Assembly: GCA_013388745.1 (NCBI GenBank)
Contig: JACAER010000016.1
Location: 248,001 to 312,000, forward strand
Direction of reading: 5' to 3'
DNA from: Chloroflexota bacterium
Lineage (GTDB): Bacteria; Chloroflexota; Anaerolineae; Aggregatilineales; Phototrophicaceae
Length of the DNA stretch: 64,000 bases
Program-made: the position numbers and the translations under genes
The notes under the pieces: model-generated
What the model was told of the DNA's origin: nothing
Seen by the model: only the letters and a program-made list of their open reading frames with translations
Database searches by the model: none
Shown: positions 16,308 through 25,693 of the stretch, piece by piece
Layout of the letters: every line of letters begins with the position of its first letter
Position numbering within the stretch: position 1 is the first letter of the stretch

Positions 16308-16964
16308 GTGCAGCGAATTGTGTTCTTTGATGTTGAAGGGACATTGGTTTCTAACAATACGTGGCGCACGCTGATTAAGCACCCGCAATTGGGGCGCTGG
16401 CGTGTGCGGCGGGCGTTTGTTGAGGGAACATTGTGGTGGCTTCTGGGGCGCGCGCGTGTGATCGATGATACACGCTTTCGGCATCTGTGGGTGATGGCGA
16501 TGGCGCGGTTGTTCGCGGGATGGGACACGGCGCGCATCCGCGCATTGTTCACATGGGTGGCGAATAACGTGGATTATCGGCAGGATGTGGTGGAACGGTT
16601 GAAACAGCATAAGCGCGACGGCGATCAGGTGGTGCTGGTGTCGGGTGTGTTTGATGAAGGCGTGAAAGCGTTTGCCAAACATCTGGGCGCAGATGAAGGT
16701 TTGGGCACCGGGCTGGCGTATGTGAACGGTCTATGCGTGGGGCGCATCAGCGGGGCAAGCTGTGCGGGCGAGCGTAAGCTGGATTTTATTCAAGCGTATT
16801 TGCGTGCCAACGGTGGGGCAGAATTGAGCGAGAGCTATGCCTATGCGGACAGTTATTCGGACGCGGCCATGCTGGGAGCTGTCGGGCATCCGGTGGCGAC
16901 GTATCCAGAGGACGAACTGCGCGCGCTGGCGCTGAAGCGCGGATGGACAGTGTTAGGGGGCTAA
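16308..16964 (+). CDS. HAD-IB family phosphatase-like protein
   Basis: The 218-residue protein is a HAD hydrolase of the subfamily that includes SerB. Motif I is FFDVEGTL (residues 6-13), so Asp8 is the nucleophile position and Glu10 stands where most members have a second Asp. Motif II is VVLVSGVFDE, and motif III/IV is ERKLDFI and YAYADSYSDAAML. The variant D-x-E is known in some HAD lines, but substrate and activity are unknown. The GTG start at 16308 follows GGGGATAAG. It is directly followed by the next gene: the stop TAA is adjacent to the ATG. Confidence 0.85.
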   Translation: MQRIVFFDVEGTLVSNNTWRTLIKHPQLGRWRVRRAFVEGTLWWLLGRARVIDDTRFRHLWVMAMARLFAGWDTARIRALFTWVANNVDYRQDVVERLKQHKRDGDQVVLVSGVFDEGVKAFAKHLGADEGLGTGLAYVNGLCVGRISGASCAGERKLDFIQAYLRANGGAELSESYAYADSYSDAAMLGAVGHPVATYPEDELRALALKRGWTVLGG

Positions 16965-17267
16965 ATGACGCTACAGAATCTGGACGCGGGGACAATTCTG
17001 CTGATTGTAGTTGGCTGTGGTTTGTTGTGCGTTGTCGGCATCGGACTGCTGTTCAGCATGCAAATACTGGCCAGCGTGGTGGGCATGTTTTCCGGCGTAG
17101 TGCAGGTGATCAGCACACTGATACAGGGCGGGCCGCTGGCGTGGTGCGGCTGTATCTTGCTGTTCGTAATCTGTATCGCCGTTGTAATCGTGGGCATCTG
17201 GTTCGCGTCGATTCTTGCGACGTGCGGGACACCGGACGCGGTGAATTTCTGCCGATTTTTTGGCTAA
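16965..17267 (+). CDS. Two-helix small membrane protein
   Basis: The 100-residue protein consists mainly of two hydrophobic helices (about residues 10-48 and 58-85), with cysteines in VGCGLLCV and WCGC and a short polar tail. I recognise no family. It starts immediately after the HAD gene, and its stop overlaps the stop of the convergent GH31 gene by three bases. It is the last gene of the plus-strand series. Confidence 0.62.
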   Translation: MTLQNLDAGTILLIVVGCGLLCVVGIGLLFSMQILASVVGMFSGVVQVISTLIQGGPLAWCGCILLFVICIAVVIVGIWFASILATCGTPDAVNFCRFFG

Positions 17268-19699
17268 CGTTTGCCGCGTAAAATCGTGGGATCGGCGGGA
17301 TGGCGTACGAGCGTGATTTCGGCGTTGGAAAAGGTATCGACGGTAAAATCAAGCAGACCGTCATCGAAGAACCACACAGGCGCAGCACGGCGGTCAACGC
17401 GCACATCGCCGGGTTCGGCGTCGCCCACGATCACTTCGACTTTGACCGCCGAATAAGGCGGCTTAAAACGTCCCGCACTGCGATGGTTGATGACAATACG
17501 CGTGTCATCGGCTTCGCACGAAATGTAGAGCCAGCGATAGTCCCCCTGTCGGTAGGCCAGGCCTTCACCCGCATCTTCATAGAGTACGGTTTCAAATTGA
17601 CCGGGATAGACACGCAGAGTCAGGGTTTTGACGGCATTCAGGTCGATATACGGCATCGTGGGCCAGAGCGGGAGCGCTGTGCCGGCGCGCACGAAGAGCG
17701 GCAGGCGCGGGAGGGGCGCTTGCACGGTGATCTGTTGGCCGCCGCCGAAGGGTTGATTCGTCCAGAAGTCGTACCATGTGCCCTGCGGCAAATAGACATG
17801 CCGCAGAACACTGTCTTTTTCCAGCACGGGCGCGACGAGCAGCGCATCGCCAAGCAAATAGCAGTCATCCACGCCGCGCAGGGCGGGATTATCGGGTTCG
17901 GCCATCCACAGGGGGCGAATAATGGGCCAACCGTATTCGCTGGACTGGGCGACGACGCTGTAGAGATAGGGCATCAGTTGGTAACGCAACTGGATAGCTG
18001 CGCGGTTGATGTCGGTATAAGGCTGGCCGAAAACCCAGGGTTCCTGCTGCGTTGTGCCCAGATTGCTGTGCGAACGGAAGAAGGGCATCAGACAGGCGGC
18101 CTGCATCCAGCGCGTGAAAAGTTCGGCTTCGCCATCATTACGAAAACCGCCGATGTCGGGGCCGGTGAAGGGCGCGCCGGACAACCCCATGTTGATAACC
18201 ATGGGAATGCTCAGTTTGAGATGATCCCAATCGGATTTGTTGTCGCCTGTCCAGGTGGAGGCGTAACGCTGCGCGCCGGCCCAACCCGCGCGGATGATAT
18301 TGAACGGGCGCTTATCGGGGCGCTGTTCGGCTAGCGCTTCCGCGGAGGAGCGTCCCATCAGCGTGCCGTAGAGATTGTGGTATTCGAGGTGTGTGCCGGC
18401 GCGGCCATCCCCGTGATGGCGCGTGTTGTCGGGCAGTGTACCCACACCGTCGGCGCCGAAGATGACCGGTTCACACATGTCGTTCCACAGGCCATCAATG
18501 CCTGTTTGCAGCAGGTGCCCGCAGTGCTGGCGCCACCAATCGCGGGTGATAGGATGGGTAAAATCTGGAAAATGACACTCGCCCGGCCAGACCACACCGC
18601 TGACACGTTCGCCAGCCGGGTTTTTCAAAAACACGTCGCGTTCGCTGCCGGATTGATAAGCCGCGTACTGGGGATCGATTTTTGTGCCGGGATCGAGGAT
18701 GGCGACGACACGAAAACCGTCGGCGTGCAGGTCGGCGACCATGTTTTCCAGGTCGGGAAAATTGGTTTTGTCCCAGGTAAAGATGCGGAAACCGTCCATG
18801 TAGTGGATGTCGAGATACAGGACATCGCAGGGGATGTTAAGCTGGCGGAACTGCTGCGCGATTTGCAGCACTTCGGCCTGCGTGAGGTAGCTGAAGCGGC
18901 ACTGCTGATAACCGAGCGCCCAGAGTGGCGGCAAGGCAATGCGTCCGGTGAGTTCGGTATAACGCGCGAGGATACGCCTGGGGTCTGTGGCGGCGAACAG
19001 ATAGTAGCGGAGTTCGCCACCTTCAGATTCGAAGCGCAGTTCATCGGCGCTGGTGTGGCCGATGTCCGTCAGACCGCGAAAACTGTTATCCCAGAACAAT
19101 CCGTAGGCCGCGCTGTCATGAACGCCGAGATAAAAAGGCACACAGTAGTAGAGTGGGTCGGAATCGCGTTCATAATCGACGGAATCCGTGTTCCAGTTTT
19201 TGAGGCGTTTGCCGCGCAGATTCAGGGTGCTGGCGCGTTCGCCCATGCCATAGCTGGCTTCTTCAGGGCGCAGCGCCATATTGAGGGCAACAGTGCCATC
19301 GGAATGGTAGTGGATGCCAGCGGCGTCGCGACAGATCACCTGTCCGTCGGGCGTTTCCAGCGTCAGGGTAGTGTCCTGTTTGTTGATGACACAGCGCAGG
19401 GCCGTGGAGCGCAGCGTCAGGGCGGTCGGGCTATCGTCAATATCGAGACTGACGAGCGGCCAGTCGTTTTTATGGACGGCGTAAGAGGCTGGGGCTCCAA
19501 ATTCACCCGGTGCGCTTTTCAGACGAACGCGCAGACAGTCGTCGGCAATCCAGGCCAGTTCAAGCTGACCATGTTCGCACAGCAGGCGCACGCCCTGTTC
19601 GTAGGAGACGAACGAGCGCAGCGCGCCGAGCCGCTGCCAGAAGGGGCGCTTGCGGGTTTCGTCGATCAGCGGAGGATGTGGAGGTTGTTGATCTGGCAT
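17264..19699 (-). CDS. Glycoside hydrolase family 31 (alpha-glucosidase-like)
   Basis: The 811-residue protein contains the GH31 set. An N-terminal beta-sandwich is followed by the (beta/alpha)8 barrel with LYLDIHYMDG, a WPGECHFPDFT segment, the nucleophile Asp in GLWNDMCEP (near residue 405), the RAGWAGAQRYASTWTGDN block, the acid/base Asp in FTGPDIGGF, and a C-terminal beta domain. Enzymes of this family cleave alpha-glucosidic or alpha-xylosidic bonds; which one cannot be decided from this region alone. There is no signal peptide, so it is probably cytoplasmic, acting on imported or stored glucans. I chose the ATG at 19699, eight bases after the stop of the LysM-M23 gene, so it is the last gene of that operon. 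Confidence 0.93.
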   Translation of the reverse strand: MPDQQPPHPPLIDETRKRPFWQRLGALRSFVSYEQGVRLLCEHGQLELAWIADDCLRVRLKSAPGEFGAPASYAVHKNDWPLVSLDIDDSPTALTLRSTALRCVINKQDTTLTLETPDGQVICRDAAGIHYHSDGTVALNMALRPEEASYGMGERASTLNLRGKRLKNWNTDSVDYERDSDPLYYCVPFYLGVHDSAAYGLFWDNSFRGLTDIGHTSADELRFESEGGELRYYLFAATDPRRILARYTELTGRIALPPLWALGYQQCRFSYLTQAEVLQIAQQFRQLNIPCDVLYLDIHYMDGFRIFTWDKTNFPDLENMVADLHADGFRVVAILDPGTKIDPQYAAYQSGSERDVFLKNPAGERVSGVVWPGECHFPDFTHPITRDWWRQHCGHLLQTGIDGLWNDMCEPVIFGADGVGTLPDNTRHHGDGRAGTHLEYHNLYGTLMGRSSAEALAEQRPDKRPFNIIRAGWAGAQRYASTWTGDNKSDWDHLKLSIPMVINMGLSGAPFTGPDIGGFRNDGEAELFTRWMQAACLMPFFRSHSNLGTTQQEPWVFGQPYTDINRAAIQLRYQLMPYLYSVVAQSSEYGWPIIRPLWMAEPDNPALRGVDDCYLLGDALLVAPVLEKDSVLRHVYLPQGTWYDFWTNQPFGGGQQITVQAPLPRLPLFVRAGTALPLWPTMPYIDLNAVKTLTLRVYPGQFETVLYEDAGEGLAYRQGDYRWLYISCEADDTRIVINHRSAGRFKPPYSAVKVEVIVGDAEPGDVRVDRRAAPVWFFDDGLLDFTVDTFSNAEITLVRHPADPTILRGKR

Positions 19700-19706
19700 A
19701 GTGTTT

Positions 19707-21176
19707 TTAGGGGAACGACAGACGTACCCACTGCATCGGGTCAACCGGCACGCCACTGACCCACAGCTCCCAATGTAAATGCGCGCCGGTGACGCGACCC
19801 GTAGCGCCAATGGTGCCGATAATCTGGCCGCTGGCGACGGTTTCGCCAACCTGCACATACTGCTCGGCCTGATGCCAATAACCGGTGAAGACGCCCCACC
19901 CGTGATCGATCACGGTGGCAAGACCACGCACATTGAGCGTGTCAGCGAGCACGACGATGCCAGGCGCCGGCGCAAGCACCGACGTACCGGGTGCACCTGC
20001 GAAATCTGTGCCGGTGTGGCGGCGCGAAGCTTCGCCGCCGTTATAGGAGCGAATAACTCCAAAAGGCGAGGTGATGGCAGCGGCAGCAGGCAGCCCCAGC
20101 GGGCCATCGAAGTAGCGCTGCGGCGAAAAACTGCTCATCACGCGCGTGATTATGTCTAATTCGGCCTGTTCGACGGAAGGTTCCAACAAGTTGTCGCGGC
20201 CTGCCAGCAGGTTGATGTTTTCTGTGCTGTAGCCGCCAGCAAGAATTTGCAGATTGATGTTGAGCGGTACTTGTATGCCATCGGCTTTGAAGAGGGTCAG
20301 GGATAGGGTGTAAACGCCGCTTGTCGTGCCCAAAGGGACGCCGATGAGCATCGTGTGCTGTCTGTTGTTCTGCTCGGAAATCACATTGAGCGTGCGCGAC
20401 AGAAATGTGCCGCCCATCGTGACGCTTTCGGAGGTTGTTACCCGGATACGCGCCGCTTCGCCTTCGATCAGCACCAGTGGGAGCACATCCAGACCGGTCA
20501 CAGGCGCGGGCAGATCGAGCGCAAGCTGCGGCGGTTCGAAGCCAGGAATGACCAACTGCTGGCCGGCGTAAATCAGCGAGGGATCGCTGATTCCATTGGC
20601 ACTGGCGAGTTCATTGACAGCGATTCCGTAGCGTGTGGCGATCCGAAAGAGCGTCTCGCCAGGCTGGACGATATGGATCAGGACGGGCGCGTTGGAGGCG
20701 GGCTGTTGATCGGTGACGGTGTTTTGGGTGAAAGGCGTGGGCGCGGCAGGGGCGCTGATATTAAGCACCTGTCCGACATAGATTGTGTTGACATCAATGA
20801 TGTTGTTGAGGGCTGCGAGCGCTTCGACGTTTGTGCCGTAGAGTTCGGCGATGCTGCGCAGTGTTTCGCCCGGCTGGACAACATGGGTTTGTGGGGCAGC
20901 AGGTGCAGAAGCAGCGCTGCCGGGCACAAGCAAGCGCTGGCCGACAAAAATACTGCCGGGATCGGTGATGCCATTCAGAGCGGCGAGTTCGGCAACGGTT
21001 GTGCCGTAGCGCAGCGCGATGCGGAACAGGGTTTCGCCGCGCTGAACGACGTGGATGGTGAGATTGTTTTGTGAAGCGCCGGGTACAGGTGTGGCTTCCT
21101 GCGCGGAAATGGCGGCAGGCAGCATAAAGACGAGCAGCGTCAGCAGCACGATCAACAGCGCAAGATGACGACTCAC
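19707..21176 (-). CDS. Secreted LysM-M23 peptidase
   Basis: The 489-residue protein has an N-terminal signal peptide ending near AISAQE, three LysM domains (HVVQRGETLFRIALRYG, HVVQPGETLRSIAELYG, HIVQPGETLFRIATRYG), a middle beta region, and a C-terminal M23 domain. The M23 zinc ligands are visible in RRHTGTDFAGAPG and THLHWE-type (AHLHWELW), with GYWH between. LysM binds peptidoglycan, so this enzyme probably cuts cell-wall cross-bridges. It overlaps the preceding DUF192 gene by four bases and precedes the GH31 gene. Confidence 0.93.
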   Translation of the reverse strand: MSRHLALLIVLLTLLVFMLPAAISAQEATPVPGASQNNLTIHVVQRGETLFRIALRYGTTVAELAALNGITDPGSIFVGQRLLVPGSAASAPAAPQTHVVQPGETLRSIAELYGTNVEALAALNNIIDVNTIYVGQVLNISAPAAPTPFTQNTVTDQQPASNAPVLIHIVQPGETLFRIATRYGIAVNELASANGISDPSLIYAGQQLVIPGFEPPQLALDLPAPVTGLDVLPLVLIEGEAARIRVTTSESVTMGGTFLSRTLNVISEQNNRQHTMLIGVPLGTTSGVYTLSLTLFKADGIQVPLNINLQILAGGYSTENINLLAGRDNLLEPSVEQAELDIITRVMSSFSPQRYFDGPLGLPAAAAITSPFGVIRSYNGGEASRRHTGTDFAGAPGTSVLAPAPGIVVLADTLNVRGLATVIDHGWGVFTGYWHQAEQYVQVGETVASGQIIGTIGATGRVTGAHLHWELWVSGVPVDPMQWVRLSFP

Positions 21177-21550
21177 TGCGCAACCTCATCGAACGTCAGC
21201 ACATCGCCGAGCTGCACACGCTGCAAGAGGTCAGTGTTGGCTTCGAGGAAATATTGGGCGGGCACAGCAGGGGCATAGGCAGGACGCCAGACTTTCGCCA
21301 GTTTTTTATCGACGACTTTACCGGAGGCGTCCAGCCAGATCACGGCGATGTTGAAAAACATGAAAAACATGTGGATGGCGGTATGTGTGCGCCCCTCGTG
21401 ATCGGTGACAAAGAGCAGACCTTCATCGGCGGGGAGACGCGGGACAAACTGGAGGCCACGAAAGTGACACCAGAAACTTTTACACAGTCTGACCCGCGCC
21501 AAAATCACTTTGCCGTTTTTGGCGTTGCGTAAAACGCGCCAATCGCTCAT
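21173..21550 (-). CDS. DUF192 family protein
   Basis: The 125-residue protein matches DUF192: VRLCKSFWCHFRGLQF, then LLFVTDHEGRTHTAIHMFFM, IAVIWLDASGKVV and a final QLGDVLTF. The central hydrophobic strand with the His-Met-Phe-Phe motif is the most conserved part of the family, whose function is unknown. Its neighbours on both sides (four-base overlaps) are LysM proteins, so a role at the cell envelope is an inference from context. No signal peptide is present. Confidence 0.88.
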   Translation of the reverse strand: MSDWRVLRNAKNGKVILARVRLCKSFWCHFRGLQFVPRLPADEGLLFVTDHEGRTHTAIHMFFMFFNIAVIWLDASGKVVDKKLAKVWRPAYAPAVPAQYFLEANTDLLQRVQLGDVLTFDEVAQ

Positions 21551-23094
21551 GGAATGACCAGCACCTGCCCGACGAAAATGCGATTGGCGTTGAGAATGCC
21601 GTTGGCTTCCATCAAGCGCTGCATCGAGACGCCGAAGCGCAGCGAGATGCGGAACAGGGTGTCGCCGGACTGCACAACATAGGTTACGGGACGAGCTACA
21701 GGCGGCGCCGGCGTGGCGGTGGGGGCGACGACGTTCGTGCCGGGCACAATCAAGCGCTGGCCGACCTGAATACGGTTGGGATTGACAATGCCGTTTAACT
21801 GGGCGAGTGCGGCGGTGGTGGTGTTGTAGCGAGCAGCAATCGCATTAAGTGTGTCGCCGGGCTGCACCACATAGATTGTGCTGCCAACTTGTCCACCAGG
21901 CAGTGCAGGCGTGGCGGTGGCGACCACGGTGACGACGGGCGTGTTGGTGGGCGTGACCGTGGCGGGTCTGCCGATACGCACGGGGACGATCAGGTTTTGG
22001 CCGGCACGGATGAAAGCAAATTGGTTCAGGCCGTTGGCCTCGACAATGGCTTCAACTGTGCTGCCGTAAAGAGCGGCAATCGAGCCGACGGTTTCGCCCT
22101 GACGTACCACATGAATAATCGAGCCAGGGAATTCTGAGCTGATGGGCGGTGTGCCCGCGCCTCCAGAGGGTGTTGAGGTCAGGCGCGCCTCAGTCGTAGG
22201 TGTGGGCGGCAGCGTATTGGTGGGCGGTGGGGTAGCGCTGGGCGCGGTAGTGTTGGTGGGCGGCGGTGTGCTGCTGGGCACGAGGGTATTAGTAGGCGGC
22301 GGTGTGGCAGTGGGCGGCAGCGTATTGGTGGCTGTCGGGATAATGCCGCCATCAGACGGTGTGGAACGCACGACGGTTGCTGTGGGCGGGCGCGGCGTGT
22401 TGGTTATGGCAACTGTGGGCGGCGTGGTGTTGGTCGCTGTTGGCGCGGCAGCGCCTACCGCGACGAGCGATGCATCGTCGAGATAAAGATAATTTTGTAC
22501 CGGACGGCCTACAGTGGATTCAAAGTAGACGGTGACGGCACTGCCGGCTGCGGTGGCAGTGACGCTGTATTCGTTGTAAGCGTCGTAGCGTTCGACGTTA
22601 GGCGACCAGACGATGCTGGCGCTGGTAGGGTCTGTGCCGCCGGTGGGGTCGATGCCAACACGCGCCACGATATCGCCATCGTCTTCGCTGCGGTTGATAT
22701 CGTTCTGAGCGCTTGACCAGATATAGGCAAACAGGGTAAAACGAAGCTGCGTGCCGGAGGTGATGCCGGTGACGCGCTGGTAAACGCCGCCCGTGTGCGT
22801 GGTGTAGAAGGAGAACATCTGCTGAGCGTTGCTGCCGCTGCGGATGCGCGCACGATCAGGTGCGGTGGGCAGGTAAACGGGCTGCGCATTTTGCCAGGAG
22901 GGCATAGACGGCGCAGTGGGAATGTGCCAGGGCGTCCACCCCTGCGCTACGCGGCGCTCGTTGTTGTTATCCAGCGTTTGAAACGGATCTTCAAAACCGG
23001 GATTAGTTAATAAATTCTGCTGCGCGCCTGCCGGAAAATGGCCGGAGAGCAAGACCACCAGAAGCAAAGCCAGTTGAACGGCGAACTTTTTCAT
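21547..23094 (-). CDS. Secreted LysM protein with jelly-roll domain
   Basis: The 515-residue protein has a signal peptide (MKKFAVQLALLLVVLLSG, cleaved near PAGAQQ), then an N-terminal domain of about 200 residues that starts NLLTNPGFEDPF and reads like a carbohydrate-binding jelly roll. A TPT/TNT-rich linker follows, and then three LysM domains (HVVRQGETVGSIAALYG, YVVQPGDTLNAIAARYN, YVVQSGDTLFRISLRFG). It should attach to peptidoglycan and display the N-terminal domain, but no catalytic residues are evident. It is the first gene of the LysM-DUF192-LysM/M23-GH31 series and has a strong promoter 100 bp upstream. Confidence 0.88.
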   Translation of the reverse strand: MKKFAVQLALLLVVLLSGHFPAGAQQNLLTNPGFEDPFQTLDNNNERRVAQGWTPWHIPTAPSMPSWQNAQPVYLPTAPDRARIRSGSNAQQMFSFYTTHTGGVYQRVTGITSGTQLRFTLFAYIWSSAQNDINRSEDDGDIVARVGIDPTGGTDPTSASIVWSPNVERYDAYNEYSVTATAAGSAVTVYFESTVGRPVQNYLYLDDASLVAVGAAAPTATNTTPPTVAITNTPRPPTATVVRSTPSDGGIIPTATNTLPPTATPPPTNTLVPSSTPPPTNTTAPSATPPPTNTLPPTPTTEARLTSTPSGGAGTPPISSEFPGSIIHVVRQGETVGSIAALYGSTVEAIVEANGLNQFAFIRAGQNLIVPVRIGRPATVTPTNTPVVTVVATATPALPGGQVGSTIYVVQPGDTLNAIAARYNTTTAALAQLNGIVNPNRIQVGQRLIVPGTNVVAPTATPAPPVARPVTYVVQSGDTLFRISLRFGVSMQRLMEANGILNANRIFVGQVLVIP

Positions 23095-23189
23095 CGGCGT
23101 TTCTCCGAGGTGTCGATCATGCCGGCAGAACGAAGTCCGAAAAGACTTCAGCGCTGGCAGGCATTACGATACAATAAACACGATCGTTT

Positions 23190-23218
23190 AGTATATCTCA
23201 GGCATGGGCGACTGCCAA
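23190..23218 (-). promoter_or_regulatory. Promoter of the LysM/DUF192/M23/GH31 operon
   Basis: Minus strand TTGGCA (23218-23213) and TATACT (23195-23190) with a 17-bp spacer, about 100 bp before the LysM gene. The leader contains a short hairpin (GAAGTC with GACTTC, around 23131-23150). Confidence 0.65.
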
Positions 23219-23234
23219 AAAAGCCCTTTTTGTG

Positions 23235-23528
23235 ATGTCCAAGACGATTGTAGGCCTGTGTACGATTGAATTCTACCTCCCTGGACTGGCGTCGCTTAAA
23301 GAAAAGCGCGGCGTTCTGAAATCGCTGCTGGCGCGAATGCATAATACGTTCAATGTCTCGGCGGCGGAGGTTGACCGGCAGGACAGTTGGCAGTCAGCGA
23401 TCGTGGCAGTGGCGTGCGTCGGCAATTCGAGCGCACATGCGCATCAGGTGATCGAAAGCGTGCTGAAATGGCTAGAGAAGCATTATCCAGAGGCGATGGT
23501 AGTCAGTCATGAAGTCGAAATCCTGTGA
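23235..23528 (+). CDS. DUF503 (YlxP-like) small protein
   Basis: The 97-residue protein matches the DUF503 family: GLCTIEFYLPGLASLKEKRG near the start, then SLLARMHNTFNVSAAEVDRQDSW and the VAVACVGNSSAHAHQVIESV segment. The family is small and widely conserved, often near translation or ribosome maturation genes, with no settled function. A GTG at 23232 directly before the ATG at 23235 is the other possible start. The next gene, sucC, begins 73 bp after its stop and may have its own promoter (TATACT near 23553). Confidence 0.85.
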   Translation: MSKTIVGLCTIEFYLPGLASLKEKRGVLKSLLARMHNTFNVSAAEVDRQDSWQSAIVAVACVGNSSAHAHQVIESVLKWLEKHYPEAMVVSHEVEIL

Positions 23529-23601
23529 TAGGTCGGCGGCGCGCGATGCGGTATACTCTCTAACGTTAGATTTCGCGGAGCAAGTTGGAGGATAGAGTGC
23601 T

Positions 23602-24765
23602 TTGAATCTGCATGAACATCAGGCTAAGGGCTTATTTTCCAAGATCGGCATTCCTGTGCCGATCGGTAGAGTCGCTACGACCGTCGATGAAGCGTTGGTG
23701 ATCGCCCAGGACATCGGTTTACCGGTGGTCATCAAGGCGCAGGTGCTCACAGGCGGGCGCGGCAAGGCCGGCGGCGTGAAGGTCGCCCGGACGTGGGACG
23801 AGGTGCGCGAATACGCCGGAAAAATTCTGGGGATGATGATTAAAGACCTGATCGTCCACAAGGTGCTGGTTGACCCGGCGGCCAACATTGCTCAGGAGAT
23901 TTATCTGGCGGTGGCGATGGATCGGCAGGCGGGACGCCCGGTGCTGATTTCTTCGTCCGAAGGCGGCGTAGAGATCGAGCAAGTGGCGCACGATAAACCG
24001 GAGGCGATCATTCGCGAGTACATTGACCCGCAACTGGGACTGCACGACTATCAGACGCGCAACGTTGCCAGCGCGATCAATTTGCCGCGCGCCCATTGGC
24101 GCGCTTTCGGTGACATTGCCAGGAATCTGTACCGCTGCTATGTCGAAAACGATGCCACATTGACCGAAATCAACCCGCTGGTAATTACCAATGAGGGACA
24201 GATGGTGGCGCTGGATGGCAAAATGGTGATCGACGACAACGCGCTGTATCGTCACAAAGACATCGCCGCGATGCGCGATCTGACAGCAGAAGATGAGGCC
24301 GAAACACGCGCGCGCGAAGCCGGAATCGCCTATGTCAAGCTCAATGGGCAAATCGGTTGTATGGTCAATGGCGCGGGGTTGGCGATGACGACGATGGACA
24401 TGACTAAGTTGTACGGCGGTGCGGATGGAATCGGCCCAGCGAACTTTTTGGACATTGGTGGGGGAGCGCAGGCTGATAAGGTGGCAGCGGCGCTGCGTAT
24501 TATCCTCAGTGACAGCAACGTCAGATCGGTGCTGATCAACATTTTTGGGGGTATCACGCGGGCGGATGAAGTCGCACGCGGCATGATTCAGGCATATAAC
24601 GAAGTCAAGCCCGATGTGCCGATTATCATTCGGCTGGCAGGGACAAACGCTGACGAAGGACGCGAAATCATCAATGACGCGCAGATTCCGTATTTGTTTG
24701 GGGCGGCGACACTGACAGAAGCCGCGCAAAAGGCGGTGCAGGCCGCCAAAGGAGCGCTGGCTTAA
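23602..24765 (+). CDS. sucC: Succinyl-CoA ligase beta subunit
   Basis: The 387-residue protein is the ATP-grasp subunit of succinyl-CoA synthetase, which converts succinyl-CoA, phosphate and NDP to succinate and NTP in the TCA cycle. The N-terminus [20 protein letters not shown], the block [26 protein letters not shown] and the C-terminal [15 protein letters not shown] are diagnostic. The start is TTG at 23602 behind GGAGGATAG, which gives the family N-terminus exactly. The stop overlaps the sucD ATG by one base. Confidence 0.97.
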   Translation: MNLHEHQAKGLFSKIGIPVPIGRVATTVDEALVIAQDIGLPVVIKAQVLTGGRGKAGGVKVARTWDEVREYAGKILGMMIKDLIVHKVLVDPAANIAQEIYLAVAMDRQAGRPVLISSSEGGVEIEQVAHDKPEAIIREYIDPQLGLHDYQTRNVASAINLPRAHWRAFGDIARNLYRCYVENDATLTEINPLVITNEGQMVALDGKMVIDDNALYRHKDIAAMRDLTAEDEAETRAREAGIAYVKLNGQIGCMVNGAGLAMTTMDMTKLYGGADGIGPANFLDIGGGAQADKVAAALRIILSDSNVRSVLINIFGGITRADEVARGMIQAYNEVKPDVPIIIRLAGTNADEGREIINDAQIPYLFGAATLTEAAQKAVQAAKGALA

Positions 24766-25628
24766 TGGCGATTTTAGCGGACAAAAACACGAAGGTGCTG
24801 GTACAGGGCATTACAGGCCGTGAGGGGCGTTTTCATACCAAACAGATGATTGAGTTCGACACTGATGTCGTCGGCGGGGTGACGCCGGGCAAAGGCGGCG
24901 AATGGGTGGAAGGCAAGCCGGTGTTCGATACGGTCAAGCAGGCCGTAGAAATCACAGGGGCGAACGCAAGCGTGATTTTTGTGCCCGGTCCCGGCGCGGC
25001 GGACGCGATGTTCGAGGCGATTGACGCCGGACTCGATCTGGTGGTGTGCATCAGTGACCCGGTGCCGCTGTGGGATATGCTGAAGGTGTTCAACTACCTG
25101 AAACGCGCTGAATCCAAAACACGGCTGATTGGACCCAACTGCCCAGGTTTGCTGACACCGGGACAGGCCAAATTGGGCATTATCCCCGGTGTGGTGGGGA
25201 AGCCAGGCAGCGTGGGTGTGGTTTCTAAGAGCGGCACGCTGACGTATGAAGTGGTGTATGCCCTGAGCGCCGCAGGGTTGGGACAATCGACGTGTGTGGG
25301 CATTGGGGGCGACCCGGTGCCAGGCACGAATTTTGTGGAAGTCTTGCAGATGTTTGAGGATGATCCGCAAACAGAAAAAGTCGTGCTGATTGGCGAGATC
25401 GGCGGGCGCGCGGAAATTGAAGCGGCAGAATTTATCAAGAAGCATATGACGAAACCGGTGGCGGCGTTTATCGCCGGGGCGAGCGCGCCGCCCGGCACGC
25501 GCATGGGGCACGCCGGCGCGATTATCGAAGGCGGCGAGGGCACTGTCGAGCAGAAGGCCGAGGCCTTACGAGAAGCGGGCGTGCGCGTGGCCGAAAACCC
25601 GGAACAAATTCCTGGACTGCTGCGCTGA
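24765..25628 (+). CDS. sucD: Succinyl-CoA ligase alpha subunit
   Basis: The 287-residue protein carries the CoA-binding and phosphohistidine functions of succinyl-CoA synthetase. The CoA-site loop [15 protein letters not shown], the NCPGLLTPG block and [13 protein letters not shown] are all present. The active histidine is in GHAGAII (near residue 246). It overlaps sucC by one base and is followed by a clear terminator, so sucCD forms a two-gene unit. Confidence 0.97.
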   Translation: MAILADKNTKVLVQGITGREGRFHTKQMIEFDTDVVGGVTPGKGGEWVEGKPVFDTVKQAVEITGANASVIFVPGPGAADAMFEAIDAGLDLVVCISDPVPLWDMLKVFNYLKRAESKTRLIGPNCPGLLTPGQAKLGIIPGVVGKPGSVGVVSKSGTLTYEVVYALSAAGLGQSTCVGIGGDPVPGTNFVEVLQMFEDDPQTEKVVLIGEIGGRAEIEAAEFIKKHMTKPVAAFIAGASAPPGTRMGHAGAIIEGGEGTVEQKAEALREAGVRVAENPEQIPGLLR

Positions 25629-25653
25629 GATACCGGTGATAGTGGTGAATCGG

Positions 25654-25689
25654 AAGGGGCGAACCGTAACAGGCTCGCCCCTTTGTTTT
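25654..25689 (+). terminator. Terminator after sucD
   Basis: A perfect 9-bp stem AAGGGGCGA / TCGCCCCTT (25654-25662 and 25675-25683) is followed by TGTTTTG. It lies directly between sucD and the convergent membrane-protein gene. Confidence 0.78.
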
Positions 25690-25693
25690 GCTG

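Noticed and set aside
18377..19759. Long plus-strand open frame opposite the GH31 gene
   Set aside because: The GH31 motifs on the minus strand are unambiguous. The 460-residue frame is an antisense shadow with no family signature.
23131..23150. Hairpin in the LysM operon leader as an attenuator
   Set aside because: Only six base pairs and no T-run follow it.
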